From contig NZ_JACCDD010000007.1 in assembly GCF_013415115.1 (NCBI RefSeq), positions 124,001 to 188,000 of the forward strand: a DNA stretch of 64,000 nt, given 5' to 3'. This document shows positions 8,388 to 17,496 of this stretch, piece after piece. This stretch comes from Vreelandella zhaodongensis (lineage in GTDB: Bacteria > Pseudomonadota > Gammaproteobacteria > Pseudomonadales > Halomonadaceae). Below the pieces are notes generated by a model. The model saw only the letters and a program-made list of their open reading frames with translations. It was not told where the DNA came from and did no database searches. The position numbers and the translations under genes are program-made. Numbering within the stretch: the first letter of the stretch is position 1; every line of letters begins with the position of its first letter.

Positions 8388-11222
8388 GAAACACCCCCAC
8401 GGGCGTGGGGAAGACTACGCGATCCAGTAGCGTTGCATCATCCAGCAGGAAACACCCCCACGGGCGTGGGGAAGACAGCAGAAGCGGCGGGCATGCCGCA
8501 CCGGATGAAGAAACACCCCCACGGGCGTGGGGAAGACTACACCCCAGTGCCGCCGCTAGAAAACCTCATGGAAACACCCCCACGGGCGTGGGGAAGACAT
8601 CTCGATCACGGCCCCGGAAAAGTCCGGGTCGGAAACACCCCCACGGGCGTGGGGAAGACATCGCCGCATTTCAGTGAGTGAGAGCGAGCATAGAAACACC
8701 CCCACGGGCGTGGGGAAGACCGTCATCCCAGCCAGAGCTTTGCATGCCTGCCAGAAACACCCCCACGGGCGTGGGGAAGACACCCTACAGGCCATCAACA
8801 AAGCCACCGGCCCAGAAACACCCCCACGGGCGTGGGGAAGACACCTTCAGCAGTAACGCCGCGGATAACGAGTGGGAAACACCCCCACGGGCGTGGGGAA
8901 GACTCACAGCCCCCGCTAATGCGGTGGAGATGCGCGGAAACACCCCCACGGGCGTGGGGAAGACTATACACTTTGTCGCTAATCAAACAGCCCGTGAGAA
9001 ACACCCCCACGGGCGTGGGGAAGACTCAGCAGGCGAGCGAGCAAGAGTTGCTAGCATGGAAACACCCCCACGGGCGTGGGGAAGACTTATCCGCGACGGT
9101 TTCCCAGCTGATGAAGCTGGAAACACCCCCACGGGCGTGGGGAAGACCGACGCAGCACGGCCAGCCCTTGGCTAGTGGCGGAAACACCCCCACGGGCGTG
9201 GGGAAGACCAAGAACTGAGTGCTATGAGTCTAGAGGAGTTGGAAACACCCCCACGGGCGTGGGGAAGACGGATTTTCACGGCCGAATGCGGCGAAGGTAA
9301 AGGAAACACCCCCACGGGCGTGGGGAAGACATGGCGCGCCAGGACGCCGTCGGTGCTGACGCGGAAACACCCCCACGGGCGTGGGGAAGACGCAACTTTC
9401 ACCGCAATGCACGCTTTGGAATTAGAAACACCCCCACGGGCGTGGGGAAGACAGCGATGCGAGAGCACCAGCAAAACCGGAAACAGAAACACCCCCACGG
9501 GCGTGGGGAAGACCGAGAGGTCACTTTGAGCTCGAAGACAACCCTAGAAACACCCCCACGGGCGTGGGGAAGACTGCATTCACGCGCCGAAACGCGAACA
9601 ACGTTGAGAAACACCCCCACGGGCGTGGGGAAGACGAACCAGCCTTCAAACAGCTGAAATTCTGGGTAGAAACACCCCCACGGGCGTGGGGAAGACCCGA
9701 AACAAAAGATGACGCTTTTTGGAAGCCTAGAAACACCCCCACGGGCGTGGGGAAGACTTGCGGGCGCTATGCAGTCAATGCATTCATCTGGAAACACCCC
9801 CACGGGCGTGGGGAAGACGGTTGTTAAACTATGGAACATAAATCCGTCGAGGAAACACCCCCACGGGCGTGGGGAAGACTTACCGGCGTGGTCGAAACGG
9901 TGGAGTGCCGCGGAAACACCCCCACGGGCGTGGGGAAGACAATGCGGATGCGGAAGAGCTCGTTGATATGGCAGAAACACCCCCACGGGCGTGGGGAAGA
10001 CATAACGTGATTCATGTACGCCGCTGATTCACGAGAAACACCCCCACGGGCGTGGGGAAGACGTCGCGGTCGCGGGGATCGTTACTCCCGATGGGGGAAA
10101 CACCCCCACGGGCGTGGGGAAGACAGACGTTAAACACGCTAATTCGTAAGAAAGTGGGAAACACCCCCACGGGCGTGGGGAAGACCCCGAGCGCAACGCA
10201 CAGCATCATCTCGATGTAGAAACACCCCCACGGGCGTGGGGAAGACGCCTGCTTCCTGATAATCGTCAGGGCGCACTGGGAAACACCCCCACGGGCGTGG
10301 GGAAGACGTACCTGAGCATATGACTATGACGCCAATAACAGAAACACCCCCACGGGCGTGGGGAAGACGTCATTGCTGACGCTTGCGCTACGTCCCATAC
10401 AGAAACACCCCCACGGGCGTGGGGAAGACTCTACTAATGCGGGATGATGCGAATACCCCATAGAAACACCCCCACGGGCGTGGGGAAGACGTATATCATA
10501 CGTCATTAAATATTCTGCCAATAGAAACACCCCCACGGGCGTGGGGAAGACACCACGACCGCCACAGCGGGCCGCGCTTAGTAAGAAACACCCCCACGGG
10601 CGTGGGGAAGACTTACGCTCGCCATCGATCCAGATGCTCAGCCCGGAAACACCCCCACGGGCGTGGGGAAGACCGATGCAAAACGAGCGTCGGCCGTATG
10701 TGCTGGGAAACACCCCCACGGGCGTGGGGAAGACTCAACGAGATTCTTTAGTTTTAAAGTTAAAGGAGAAACACCCCCACGGGCGTGGGGAAGACCTTTG
10801 GTACCTTTACGGTACTTTTTCGGCAAAAGAAACACCCCCACGGGCGTGGGGAAGACACATGTAAAGCGCGACGCTGTAACGACCAAATGGAAACACCCCC
10901 ACGGGCGTGGGGAAGACACGGTCTACATCTTGAGTGCGCACCATGTAATGGAAACACCCCCACGGGCGTGGGGAAGACGACTATGACCACCGTAAAAGGG
11001 TCGACGTAATGGAAACACCCCCACGGGCGTGGGGAAGACGCGCCATATCTTGGTTCCTGCAGTAAAGATGGAGAAACACCCCCACGGGCGTGGGGAAGAC
11101 AACGCCGCTAAACTATCGGGTAGCGTCAGCATGGAAACACCCCCACGGGCGTGGGGAAGACCGTGGATATGAAAAGCAGCACGCTGATAGCTAAGAAACA
11201 CCCCCACGGGCGTGGGGAAGAC

Positions 11223-11249
11223 GTGTGTGTGTGTGTGTGTGTGTGTGTG
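11223..11249 (-). repeat. Microsatellite spacer (GT)13G
   Basis: The tenth spacer from the leader consists only of alternating G and T on the plus strand (CA repeats in the crRNA) and is 27 bases long rather than 33. It is the only spacer shorter than normal. Loss of three dinucleotide units by replication slippage from a normal 33-base spacer would explain both the length and the retained phase. Confidence 0.98.
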
Positions 11250-11826
11250 GAAACACCCCCACGGGCGTGGGGAAGACCCTGTGTCTAAATCAGTGCTAAC
11301 AAACGCTTTAGAAACACCCCCACGGGCGTGGGGAAGACCGTACTGACCTGGGCCATCAGGAAACCGCATCAGAAACACCCCCACGGGCGTGGGGAAGACA
11401 CGGTGTATGTAACCGTTGGCGGGATAACCCTGGAAACACCCCCACGGGCGTGGGGAAGACAGAAGAAATAGCGCCATTGCGTGAAGCCTGCCAGAAACAC
11501 CCCCACGGGCGTGGGGAAGACGCATTTACCCGCTATCAGCTTTGCCCCTCGGTGGAAACACCCCCACGGGCGTGGGGAAGACCCTCTTCGTCAGCGAGTC
11601 GGACGCTTGGCGAGAGAAACACCCCCACGGGCGTGGGGAAGACCAATCCGGCCCTGAAAACGCACGTAAGCCGATAGAAACACCCCCACGGGCGTGGGGA
11701 AGACAATTTTACGACTAAACGGCCAGCGCATAGTGAAGAAACACCCCCACGGGCGTGGGGAAGACTCAGTATAGCCGCTCCACTCATCGCACGGCTTAGA
11801 AACACCCCCACGGGCGTGGGGAAGAC

Positions 11827-11873
11827 ACCAGTATATTGTTAAAGATCCCCCTGTTAAACACAAGATATAGGGT
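11827..11873 (-). promoter_or_regulatory. CRISPR leader and candidate pre-crRNA promoter
   Basis: Only 47 bases separate the cas2 stop codon from the first repeat, short for a type I-E leader, so the leader may extend into cas2. On the minus strand TTAACA (11852-11857), a 16-base gap and TATACT (11830-11835) form a good sigma-70 promoter candidate whose start would fall at or just inside the first repeat. A loose IHF-like match (7 of 9 fixed positions) lies at 11866-11878. The promoter call is inference. Confidence 0.55.
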
Positions 11874-12161
11874 TTATTGGTTTTTCAGTGTTTCAATAAC
11901 TAACTGCAGTCCACTGATTTCTGTTAATGCTTTTCGTGTGGGCCCAACCGTTCGAACTTCATATCCCGGAGGCTTAGGTAAGGAACGAAAAATAACCACG
12001 CCAGATTCAGGCGGGCAATGCTGATACAGGTAGTCGACCACTGTTTTAGCAACCGAGTCTTTGACTCCCGACACAAATACATTAGCCCGTGGTTCAACAA
12101 ACCAGAGCTTCATTCGTCCACGTACAGCGGGTGGCAAATCATTTGCGACGACCACGAGCAC
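11874..12161 (-). CDS. cas2: CRISPR-associated Cas2, type I-E
   Basis: Structural subunit of the Cas1-Cas2 integrase that inserts new spacers at the leader. The product has 95 residues (E. coli Cas2 has 94) and the CasE-type Cas2 pattern MLVVVANDLPPAVRGRMKLW, RANVFVSGV and VRTVGPTR. The GTG start at 12161 lies 23 bases inside cas1, preceded by a GGGGGTGAG stretch, so translation is coupled to cas1. The stop codon abuts the array leader. All features are intact. Confidence 0.95.
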   Translation of the reverse strand: MLVVVANDLPPAVRGRMKLWFVEPRANVFVSGVKDSVAKTVVDYLYQHCPPESGVVIFRSLPKPPGYEVRTVGPTRKALTEISGLQLVIETLKNQ

Positions 12162-13014
12162 GGCTCACCCCCAGTATGTCTTGTATGTCATCTGCCAACC
12201 GTACGAGGAGATCCATTTCAATGACTCGCTCACGAAAGGCTGCAGATACCTTTTGCTTGTTGTAACGACCGGCCATGTCTCGCGTTAGCATGAACGCTAA
12301 ATCTATACATAAATGTTCCTTATAAAGGTCGGCTAAATCATAAACAAACGGCAATGGGCTACCCGAGTGGATAAACCCGATATGTGGTGAATAGCCCATG
12401 CTATGAACTGCTGAGCATAGGATGCCGTAGAGCGCAGCGTTACTAGCCGTCAATACTTGATTGGTTACATCGCTGGTTTCGAATTTTCCTGGTACAAACT
12501 TGCGCCCTTTCCAACCTACTTGGTATTGCTCCGCTTTAGTTTGGTAAAGTGAGCGAACACGATGCCCCTCCATGCCCATCATTTCTTTGAGACTTTTGCC
12601 TTCCAGATCTGCATCAGGAAAACGGCGAGCAAACATGCGACGCGCGACTTCTACAGACTTAGCTGGATTAGCAGACAGCTCTATTTGTTGCTTAAGGTTG
12701 CGAGTATCTGCTGTCGGTAAAAAGCCTGCCGCGTAAAACAACAAGCTATCTTCTCCTACCCAACACACAGAACAATTCGCCGCGACTGCCGTTTTTACTG
12801 CATCATGCGTAATGCTGGTGCCAGGGCCTAACAGCAAAGCGTTGAGTGTTGCCACCGGCAACGGCACGACGTTATTTTCTGAGTCAATCCATTTGATGCT
12901 GCTGTCGTCTATTTCTAGCCTGCCTCGCTCTAGATAGAGAAATGGATATTTATCCTTTACCTGAGGAAGAGAGTCGCGTGTGACTTTGACGAACAGGCGT
13001 TGTCCCGCAGCCAT
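12139..13014 (-). CDS. cas1: CRISPR-associated Cas1, type I-E integrase
   Basis: Metal-dependent integrase/nuclease that captures and inserts spacers with Cas2. It has 291 residues. The active-site residues are all visible at a constant offset of eight from E. coli Cas1 (E141, H208, D218, D221): Glu149 in MEGHRVR, His216 in HIGFIHSG, Asp226 and Asp229 in YDLADLYKE. It starts two bases after the cas5e stop and overlaps cas2 by 23 bases. Intact catalytic residues and a long array both suggest active adaptation in the recent past. Confidence 0.97.
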   Translation of the reverse strand: MAAGQRLFVKVTRDSLPQVKDKYPFLYLERGRLEIDDSSIKWIDSENNVVPLPVATLNALLLGPGTSITHDAVKTAVAANCSVCWVGEDSLLFYAAGFLPTADTRNLKQQIELSANPAKSVEVARRMFARRFPDADLEGKSLKEMMGMEGHRVRSLYQTKAEQYQVGWKGRKFVPGKFETSDVTNQVLTASNAALYGILCSAVHSMGYSPHIGFIHSGSPLPFVYDLADLYKEHLCIDLAFMLTRDMAGRYNKQKVSAAFRERVIEMDLLVRLADDIQDILGVSRARGRRK

Positions 13015-13016
13015 GC

Positions 13017-13727
13017 CTAGCCCTCTGTTAAGACAGTTACACGGCGATCACGGTATAACTTGTGCTCACCAAACTGTACGGGGACATCATTAAGGGTCAA
13101 TACCTCTCCTTCATACTCACCTTGCAGCACTTTGAATATTGGTAAACGGTTTTTTGATGTAGCAAGCTGCCGAGCCTTATCCATGGCCTGTTCCTCGTCT
13201 GCATGAATACCCTGCACAATAAACTCGGTCGGCACACAATTCTTGCGACCAAGGTACAGATCCCATACAGGATTCTGTAATGCCGCTTCGAGCTCGGCTA
13301 ACTCTTCGTGCGCCCCCTGCAAGGCAACGGCAAATGCCATATCCTGCAGATAATAGCGATAGGTCATTTTGGAGCCTCCACCCACTGCCTTTTTGCCTTC
13401 GCTCGTTTTTGGAATAAGCAGGTTTTGCCACGGATCTTGATCATCATAGCCGCTGCCTACCATGTGAAAGTCCCGCATCAGCGGCTGGCGCGGCAGCGCT
13501 TCTCCCTGCTTGCCTGCAGGCACATAGGCCTGCACCTGCATGTCTCTTTCCGCCCAGCGGGCTAACCAGTCTGCCTGCTTACCACCAGCCCCCCGTGCAC
13601 AGCAAAGCAGGCCTATCACGCCAGACTTGGTGGGGAAATCAAGGCTATCCCGGCGCCCGAATTTTGAATCATGGCCCCATGACTGAAGCGGGGCCTCCAA
13701 CCACAGCAGCAGATAAGGATCATTCAT
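13017..13727 (-). CDS. cas5e: Cascade subunit Cas5e (CasD)
   Basis: RAMP-fold Cascade subunit that binds the crRNA 5' handle. The start is placed at ATG 13727 (236 residues, MNDPYLLLWLEAPLQSWG) because GAGGT, overlapping the cas7e stop, precedes it by the right distance. An in-frame GTG four codons earlier (13739) overlaps the cas7e stop as GTGA and is the alternative. The N-terminal LEAPLQSWGHDSKFGRR and DFPTKSGVIGLL motifs are typical of Cas5e. It lies between cas7e and cas1. Confidence 0.94.
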   Translation of the reverse strand: MNDPYLLLWLEAPLQSWGHDSKFGRRDSLDFPTKSGVIGLLCCARGAGGKQADWLARWAERDMQVQAYVPAGKQGEALPRQPLMRDFHMVGSGYDDQDPWQNLLIPKTSEGKKAVGGGSKMTYRYYLQDMAFAVALQGAHEELAELEAALQNPVWDLYLGRKNCVPTEFIVQGIHADEEQAMDKARQLATSKNRLPIFKVLQGEYEGEVLTLNDVPVQFGEHKLYRDRRVTVLTEG

Positions 13728-13735
13728 GCCTGACC

Positions 13736-14782
13736 TCACTGCGCTGGGTTAGCGGCGATATGGCTTTGCAAATCACTTATCAAACTATCAACGCTGTAAT
13801 CTTCATTTTCGCCCCAGTCGTAGGACCCCTGTTTTCCAAACAGCGAACCCGCCAGCTTCTCTTTTTTATCCAGCTCGGTTTTCAGTCTATCAATGCTAGC
13901 TTGGAGATAGCCGCCTTCACGCGCCTTGCTAACCGGCGTTTCAAACGGTACCTGCAGGCGCTGCCCTCGCCTTACCATCACGCGGGCAAAATCCCAGTGG
14001 CTGGCACCGGACTGGGTAGTCTGCCGAGCATTGGGCACGGCTAAAAACAATGCTTTAGTGAAAGCTTCAACGGCTTCCTTGAGGTCAGTCTCTCCCATAG
14101 TCTGGGCCAATTGGCCTAGATCCAGACTGATATAGCGATAGTAAGTCGCTGAGTTGAACTCCAGGCTACCCATATGCGCAGAGCCAGGCTCCTCCTGAAG
14201 GTCATCCAGTGCGGTAAAAAACTCTACTTCGTTACTGACTTTATGCGTCGAAATTGCATGCGAAAAAGCCGCCGCGGCTTCAACATTCATCCCTGCGGCT
14301 TTCGCTACCATACGGCCGAATAAGGCAATATCAAGTGAATCTTCAGCAGGGTTTAGTGCCTTCTTAGCCACTTTAGCAAGTTCCTTATCCTTAATTTTGC
14401 TATCGTCAAATTCCTTTTCTGCAGCATAAGCTGCAAATGCCGCAGCCTCCGTCTCGCTGACAAATAACAACGTATCATCAGTCAGTTGAGTGGCAATTTT
14501 AGTGCCGCACGCAGCAGCCTGTTCTTCACTGGCACCCGCTTCACTGCACGCTTTAATAAAAATTTCTGATGCTTTTTTTGTACGAATGCCAAGCTTGACG
14601 CCCAGCTCTTGCATGGCTAACCGCACTTGTCGCTTCCAGCATTGCGAGCTTACGCGCGCGCGCGGCACGCCACCGACAATCGCTGACTTGGGAGCCCCCA
14701 CGTCATCCCTATTCAAACAAGTCACCGGAAAGGATTGAAGAATGTGGTATTCAATACGGGTACTGGTATAAGCGTTAGTCAT
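13736..14782 (-). CDS. cas7e: Cascade backbone subunit Cas7e (CasC/Cse4)
   Basis: Forms the six-copy backbone that holds the crRNA spacer. ATG 14782 is chosen (348 residues) because AGGAA precedes it and the family N-terminus (YTSTRIEYHILQSFPVTCLNRDD) begins there; the open frame extends 54 codons upstream into cas6e. Recognisable elements include the GGVPRARVSSQCWKRQVR region and ETPVSKAREGGY near the C-terminus. The start lies 16 bases after cas6e. Confidence 0.95.
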   Translation of the reverse strand: MTNAYTSTRIEYHILQSFPVTCLNRDDVGAPKSAIVGGVPRARVSSQCWKRQVRLAMQELGVKLGIRTKKASEIFIKACSEAGASEEQAAACGTKIATQLTDDTLLFVSETEAAAFAAYAAEKEFDDSKIKDKELAKVAKKALNPAEDSLDIALFGRMVAKAAGMNVEAAAAFSHAISTHKVSNEVEFFTALDDLQEEPGSAHMGSLEFNSATYYRYISLDLGQLAQTMGETDLKEAVEAFTKALFLAVPNARQTTQSGASHWDFARVMVRRGQRLQVPFETPVSKAREGGYLQASIDRLKTELDKKEKLAGSLFGKQGSYDWGENEDYSVDSLISDLQSHIAANPAQ

Positions 14783-14798
14783 GGCAGTTTCCTTGAAT

Positions 14799-15443
14799 TT
14801 ATGCAAAAGGGTTTTCAGTAATAGGTACGATTTGAAGAAGGCCACAGCCGTAAGCACGGGCGCGACCAATCCCCTGCATAAAGCTATGCGTAAACTGTTG
14901 TTTGTCAGTAACTCGTAACAGCCCCTGAACATGCGCCTGGCCAATGGTGACTTGCCGTTGATGCTTGTCCTTAAACTGCAGCACTTCTATTTTGTCGACT
15001 TGCAAGTGCTGGGGAGAAACGTCAAACCCCCAGCTTTTAGTAGCTCGCTCAGTAAACCATTGTGCGACGTCGTCTCGTCCGCGCACGGCAAACAGCTTAC
15101 GGCTTGCACTATCTCGACGGGTTGGGTTGACGATAACCTTGAAGCGGTACTGATCATGCTCCAGAAAGCTTTCCGAAATCGGCTTGCTCAGCACTTTTCC
15201 ATATTGGCCATCCACACTTGTCTTTGGCGCTCGATTGGATAACATCAGGATCTTGCGGCCTCGAAAGTCGCCACCCTGATCGGCGTAGAGAATGCCGCTG
15301 GCTTTACTGGCTACTTTGTCTGCTTCATCGCGTACGTCGTCATATAGGCTGTAGATCACTCTGTGCAGTGAGTAAGCGTCGGTGATACGCAGCGCCTTGA
15401 CCGAGCGGCGATCCAAATGGAGTGCACTGGCCACCATACTCAT
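14799..15443 (-). CDS. cas6e: CRISPR RNA endonuclease Cas6e (CasE/Cse3)
   Basis: Processes pre-crRNA at the repeat hairpin and stays bound to it. ATG 15443 overlaps the cse2 stop as ATGA, with GGAGG seven bases upstream, giving 214 residues. Tandem ferredoxin folds are indicated by His27 in the SLHRVIYSLYDD segment (the likely equivalent of catalytic His20 in E. coli) and the glycine-rich loop GIGRARAYGCGLL at the C-terminus. In E. coli the gene follows cas5e; here it lies between cse2 and cas7e. Confidence 0.93.
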   Translation of the reverse strand: MSMVASALHLDRRSVKALRITDAYSLHRVIYSLYDDVRDEADKVASKASGILYADQGGDFRGRKILMLSNRAPKTSVDGQYGKVLSKPISESFLEHDQYRFKVIVNPTRRDSASRKLFAVRGRDDVAQWFTERATKSWGFDVSPQHLQVDKIEVLQFKDKHQRQVTIGQAHVQGLLRVTDKQQFTHSFMQGIGRARAYGCGLLQIVPITENPFA

Positions 15444-15991
15444 GTTGCTGCCTCCTGTTTGTCGACAGGTGCAGACTGACCATAAAACTCCTGGGCCCAT
15501 TGGGCTTTGGTCCTATGGCCAAAAAAACGCAGCTGACGTAGCAATCGGATGTAATCCACCGGTTGCCCTACCTTGCTGTCAATTAGGGTCAATACAGGAC
15601 GCAGCAGCCGACACACCTCGGCTAATTCACTGCTTGCTAATAAACGGCGCAAACGTGCCTTGGCCTGAGCGCTGTCTCTGCCATCTTCATAGCAAGCTGC
15701 AATGGCTCGACCTAGAGAAAGCGTGCCGTTACGCTCAGCTTTAGCTTTCGCAATAGCTGAAGCCACAGTGACATAGGGGATACGTTTATAATCCACTTCA
15801 AGGTCTATACCGAGATAGCTCAGCGAACCCAGTAATTCCCAGCTCTGGTACTCCATCGCGGGGTTATCCGCCCGACGTAAGCGGGCAGCCAGGCCTTTAT
15901 CCTTGAGGCAATGGGCAATCACGGTATCGACGAATTTTTCATCGCTGCTTTGGGGCTTGTTGGGTGGTGGCGTTGCTTGTGCTTCTTGCAT
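15440..15991 (-). CDS. cse2: Cascade small subunit Cse2 (CasB/Cas11e)
   Basis: Small alpha-helical Cascade subunit, present as a dimer, that stabilises the displaced DNA strand. It has 183 residues, somewhat longer than the 160 of E. coli CasB because of a proline/glutamine-rich N-terminus. Typical segments are ARLRRADNPAMEYQSWELL and RLRRLLASSELAEVCRLLRPVL. The start lies five bases after cse1, with its GGAGG inside the cse1 end, and the stop overlaps the cas6e start. Confidence 0.92.
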   Translation of the reverse strand: MQEAQATPPPNKPQSSDEKFVDTVIAHCLKDKGLAARLRRADNPAMEYQSWELLGSLSYLGIDLEVDYKRIPYVTVASAIAKAKAERNGTLSLGRAIAACYEDGRDSAQAKARLRRLLASSELAEVCRLLRPVLTLIDSKVGQPVDYIRLLRQLRFFGHRTKAQWAQEFYGQSAPVDKQEAAT

Positions 15992-15996
15992 GATGC

Positions 15997-17496
15997 TTAA
16001 GCCTCCTGCTTCAGGTATTTGCTGTTATTGGGGCGGCATTTGGCCCAGGCATCCAACTGCCTGGCGGTCTCCCGGGGACAATATTGGTCATAGGCTTGAT
16101 GTACGTAGCCTGCAAAACGTCGCCGCAGCTTGTGCCTGTCATTTGCGGCTTGTTCGGTTTGGTCGCACTGATCAACCAAGTCCTGAAAATCCCGTTCACA
16201 AAGTTGCCAGAAATGGCGAGTGGCTAGCGGCGCAACTTTGCTACCATCTACCGTCTGCTCCTTGTAGAACCCCTGAACCCGGCCATAAAGGTTTTTGGCA
16301 AGGTCATTGATGGCATCCATTTCCTTTTTAAGCTGGCTGAACCATATGTCACCCAAAATGCTGCTATCCAACCAGACTTGCGACTCGACAAAATCATTGC
16401 TTCCCGAAGCATATTGCTCACCGGCATTGCTACTTACCCGTAATCCCCCTGACCAGATAGCAAACGCATTTGTCTTTTCTTGCGCTCGCCCTAAGCCGTT
16501 GCGTAATTGCCAGCTTTGAAAACCCTGTGAGTCCGATTGGCCAAAAAAACCAAGTAAAGATGTCAGTTCTCGCCAAGGCCTTTTTTCGGGGTCTACCCAC
16601 AGCGCCTTAAGCTCTTTGCCCGAGTAATTGACGGCCGTGCTGGGATCCACCCCTCCCTCTTTATATCCAGGGTGCGAAACACCCTCAGAATAATGAATTC
16701 CATCTTCAGTAAGAAAGCAGAACCGGCAAACAGGGATTAACCTACCCATTAAGGCACGCTTAAGCTGTTTTGCATGCTCACAATCTTCGCCTTCAGGCAT
16801 TTGTTCCCACGGTGCAATACCAACTCCGTCGGGATAGCTATTCATTTCCTCAAGCTGTCTACGTGTGAACAAATTCAGCCAGAGCGTTTTTGGAATATCA
16901 CTACCAATTAAAAAACTATGTAGGAATCCCATATGTCCGACAGAAGGCCCCGGCTTTCCTGTAGAAGGCTTACCTTTATCATTTTTCTTTCCTGCGTAAC
17001 CTTCTGTTAACACAACACTGTTGTCAGTTTTTTTACCGGATAGTGCAAACCCCATTAGCGTTAGCAACAACAGTGCTCTTTCACTATCATCCAGATGTTT
17101 TTGCACCTGTTGCTGGCTTAAAACCGTCGTGTTGCCTGTTGAAACTTCTGGCAACACCGCACCGTAAGACTGGACTCTGGCGGACTTAATCGCAGGCATC
17201 TGCAGAAACGGTTTGTCTCCATACAGGTAGAAACGGTCATGCCATTTATCCAGGTATGACAAACAGCGCTCGGCCAGCCCTTGTGCGCCTAAGGCTTTCC
17301 ACTCAGCTTCATCTTTAGGCGTTGCCGCTGCTTGGGCAATCGCTAGAAGCAGTTTAAGCAGGGCAATTTTCTGAACTGGGTTGCCACCCAGGCTTCTGTA
17401 TTCGGCGTTGCTGAATATTTGCCGCAGGCTGACACGGCCATAATCCGCCACAGGTATCCACGGCTCATCGATCAGATTAAAACGGCATTCCATCAT
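15997..17496 (-). CDS. cse1: Cascade large subunit Cse1 (CasA/Cas8e)
   Basis: Recognises the PAM and recruits Cas3. It has 499 residues (E. coli 502). The N-terminus FNLIDEPWIPV is the family hallmark, followed by LALLLLTLMGFALSGKKTDN-type helices, a PDGVGIAPWEQMP loop and a C-terminal four-helix bundle ending with a charged tail. The ATG directly follows the cas3 stop with no spacing, so the two are translationally coupled. The PAM-reading loop cannot be resolved by eye. Confidence 0.95.
   Translation of the reverse strand: MMECRFNLIDEPWIPVADYGRVSLRQIFSNAEYRSLGGNPVQKIALLKLLLAIAQAAATPKDEAEWKALGAQGLAERCLSYLDKWHDRFYLYGDKPFLQMPAIKSARVQSYGAVLPEVSTGNTTVLSQQQVQKHLDDSERALLLLTLMGFALSGKKTDNSVVLTEGYAGKKNDKGKPSTGKPGPSVGHMGFLHSFLIGSDIPKTLWLNLFTRRQLEEMNSYPDGVGIAPWEQMPEGEDCEHAKQLKRALMGRLIPVCRFCFLTEDGIHYSEGVSHPGYKEGGVDPSTAVNYSGKELKALWVDPEKRPWRELTSLLGFFGQSDSQGFQSWQLRNGLGRAQEKTNAFAIWSGGLRVSSNAGEQYASGSNDFVESQVWLDSSILGDIWFSQLKKEMDAINDLAKNLYGRVQGFYKEQTVDGSKVAPLATRHFWQLCERDFQDLVDQCDQTEQAANDRHKLRRRFAGYVHQAYDQYCPRETARQLDAWAKCRPNNSKYLKQEA

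Larger units (their letters stand above)
7413..11826 (-). CRISPR. Type I-E CRISPR array, 73 repeats / 72 spacers
   Basis: A 28-base repeat recurs with a period of 61, giving 33-base spacers. On the crRNA (minus) strand the repeat begins GTCTTCCCCACGCCC, and its stem is CCCCACG/CGTGGGG around a short loop, the type I-E style. Repeat ends fall at 7439, 7500 and so on to 11826, with two exceptions: a 34-base spacer at 10063-10096 and a 27-base spacer at 11223-11249. All repeats appear identical except the leftmost. Polarity is leftward: the degenerate repeat is at the left end and the leader and cas2 at the right. Every spacer has a purine next to the repeat start on the plus strand, meaning a pyrimidine as first crRNA-strand base. 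Open frames within the array are artefacts of the repeats. Confidence 0.99.

Noticed and set aside
7354-11811. Dozens of overlapping open frames with repeated ETPPRAWGR, KHPHGRGED or LPHARGGVS motifs
   Set aside because: They are translations of the CRISPR repeats in all frames; period 61 and the spacer structure explain them fully.
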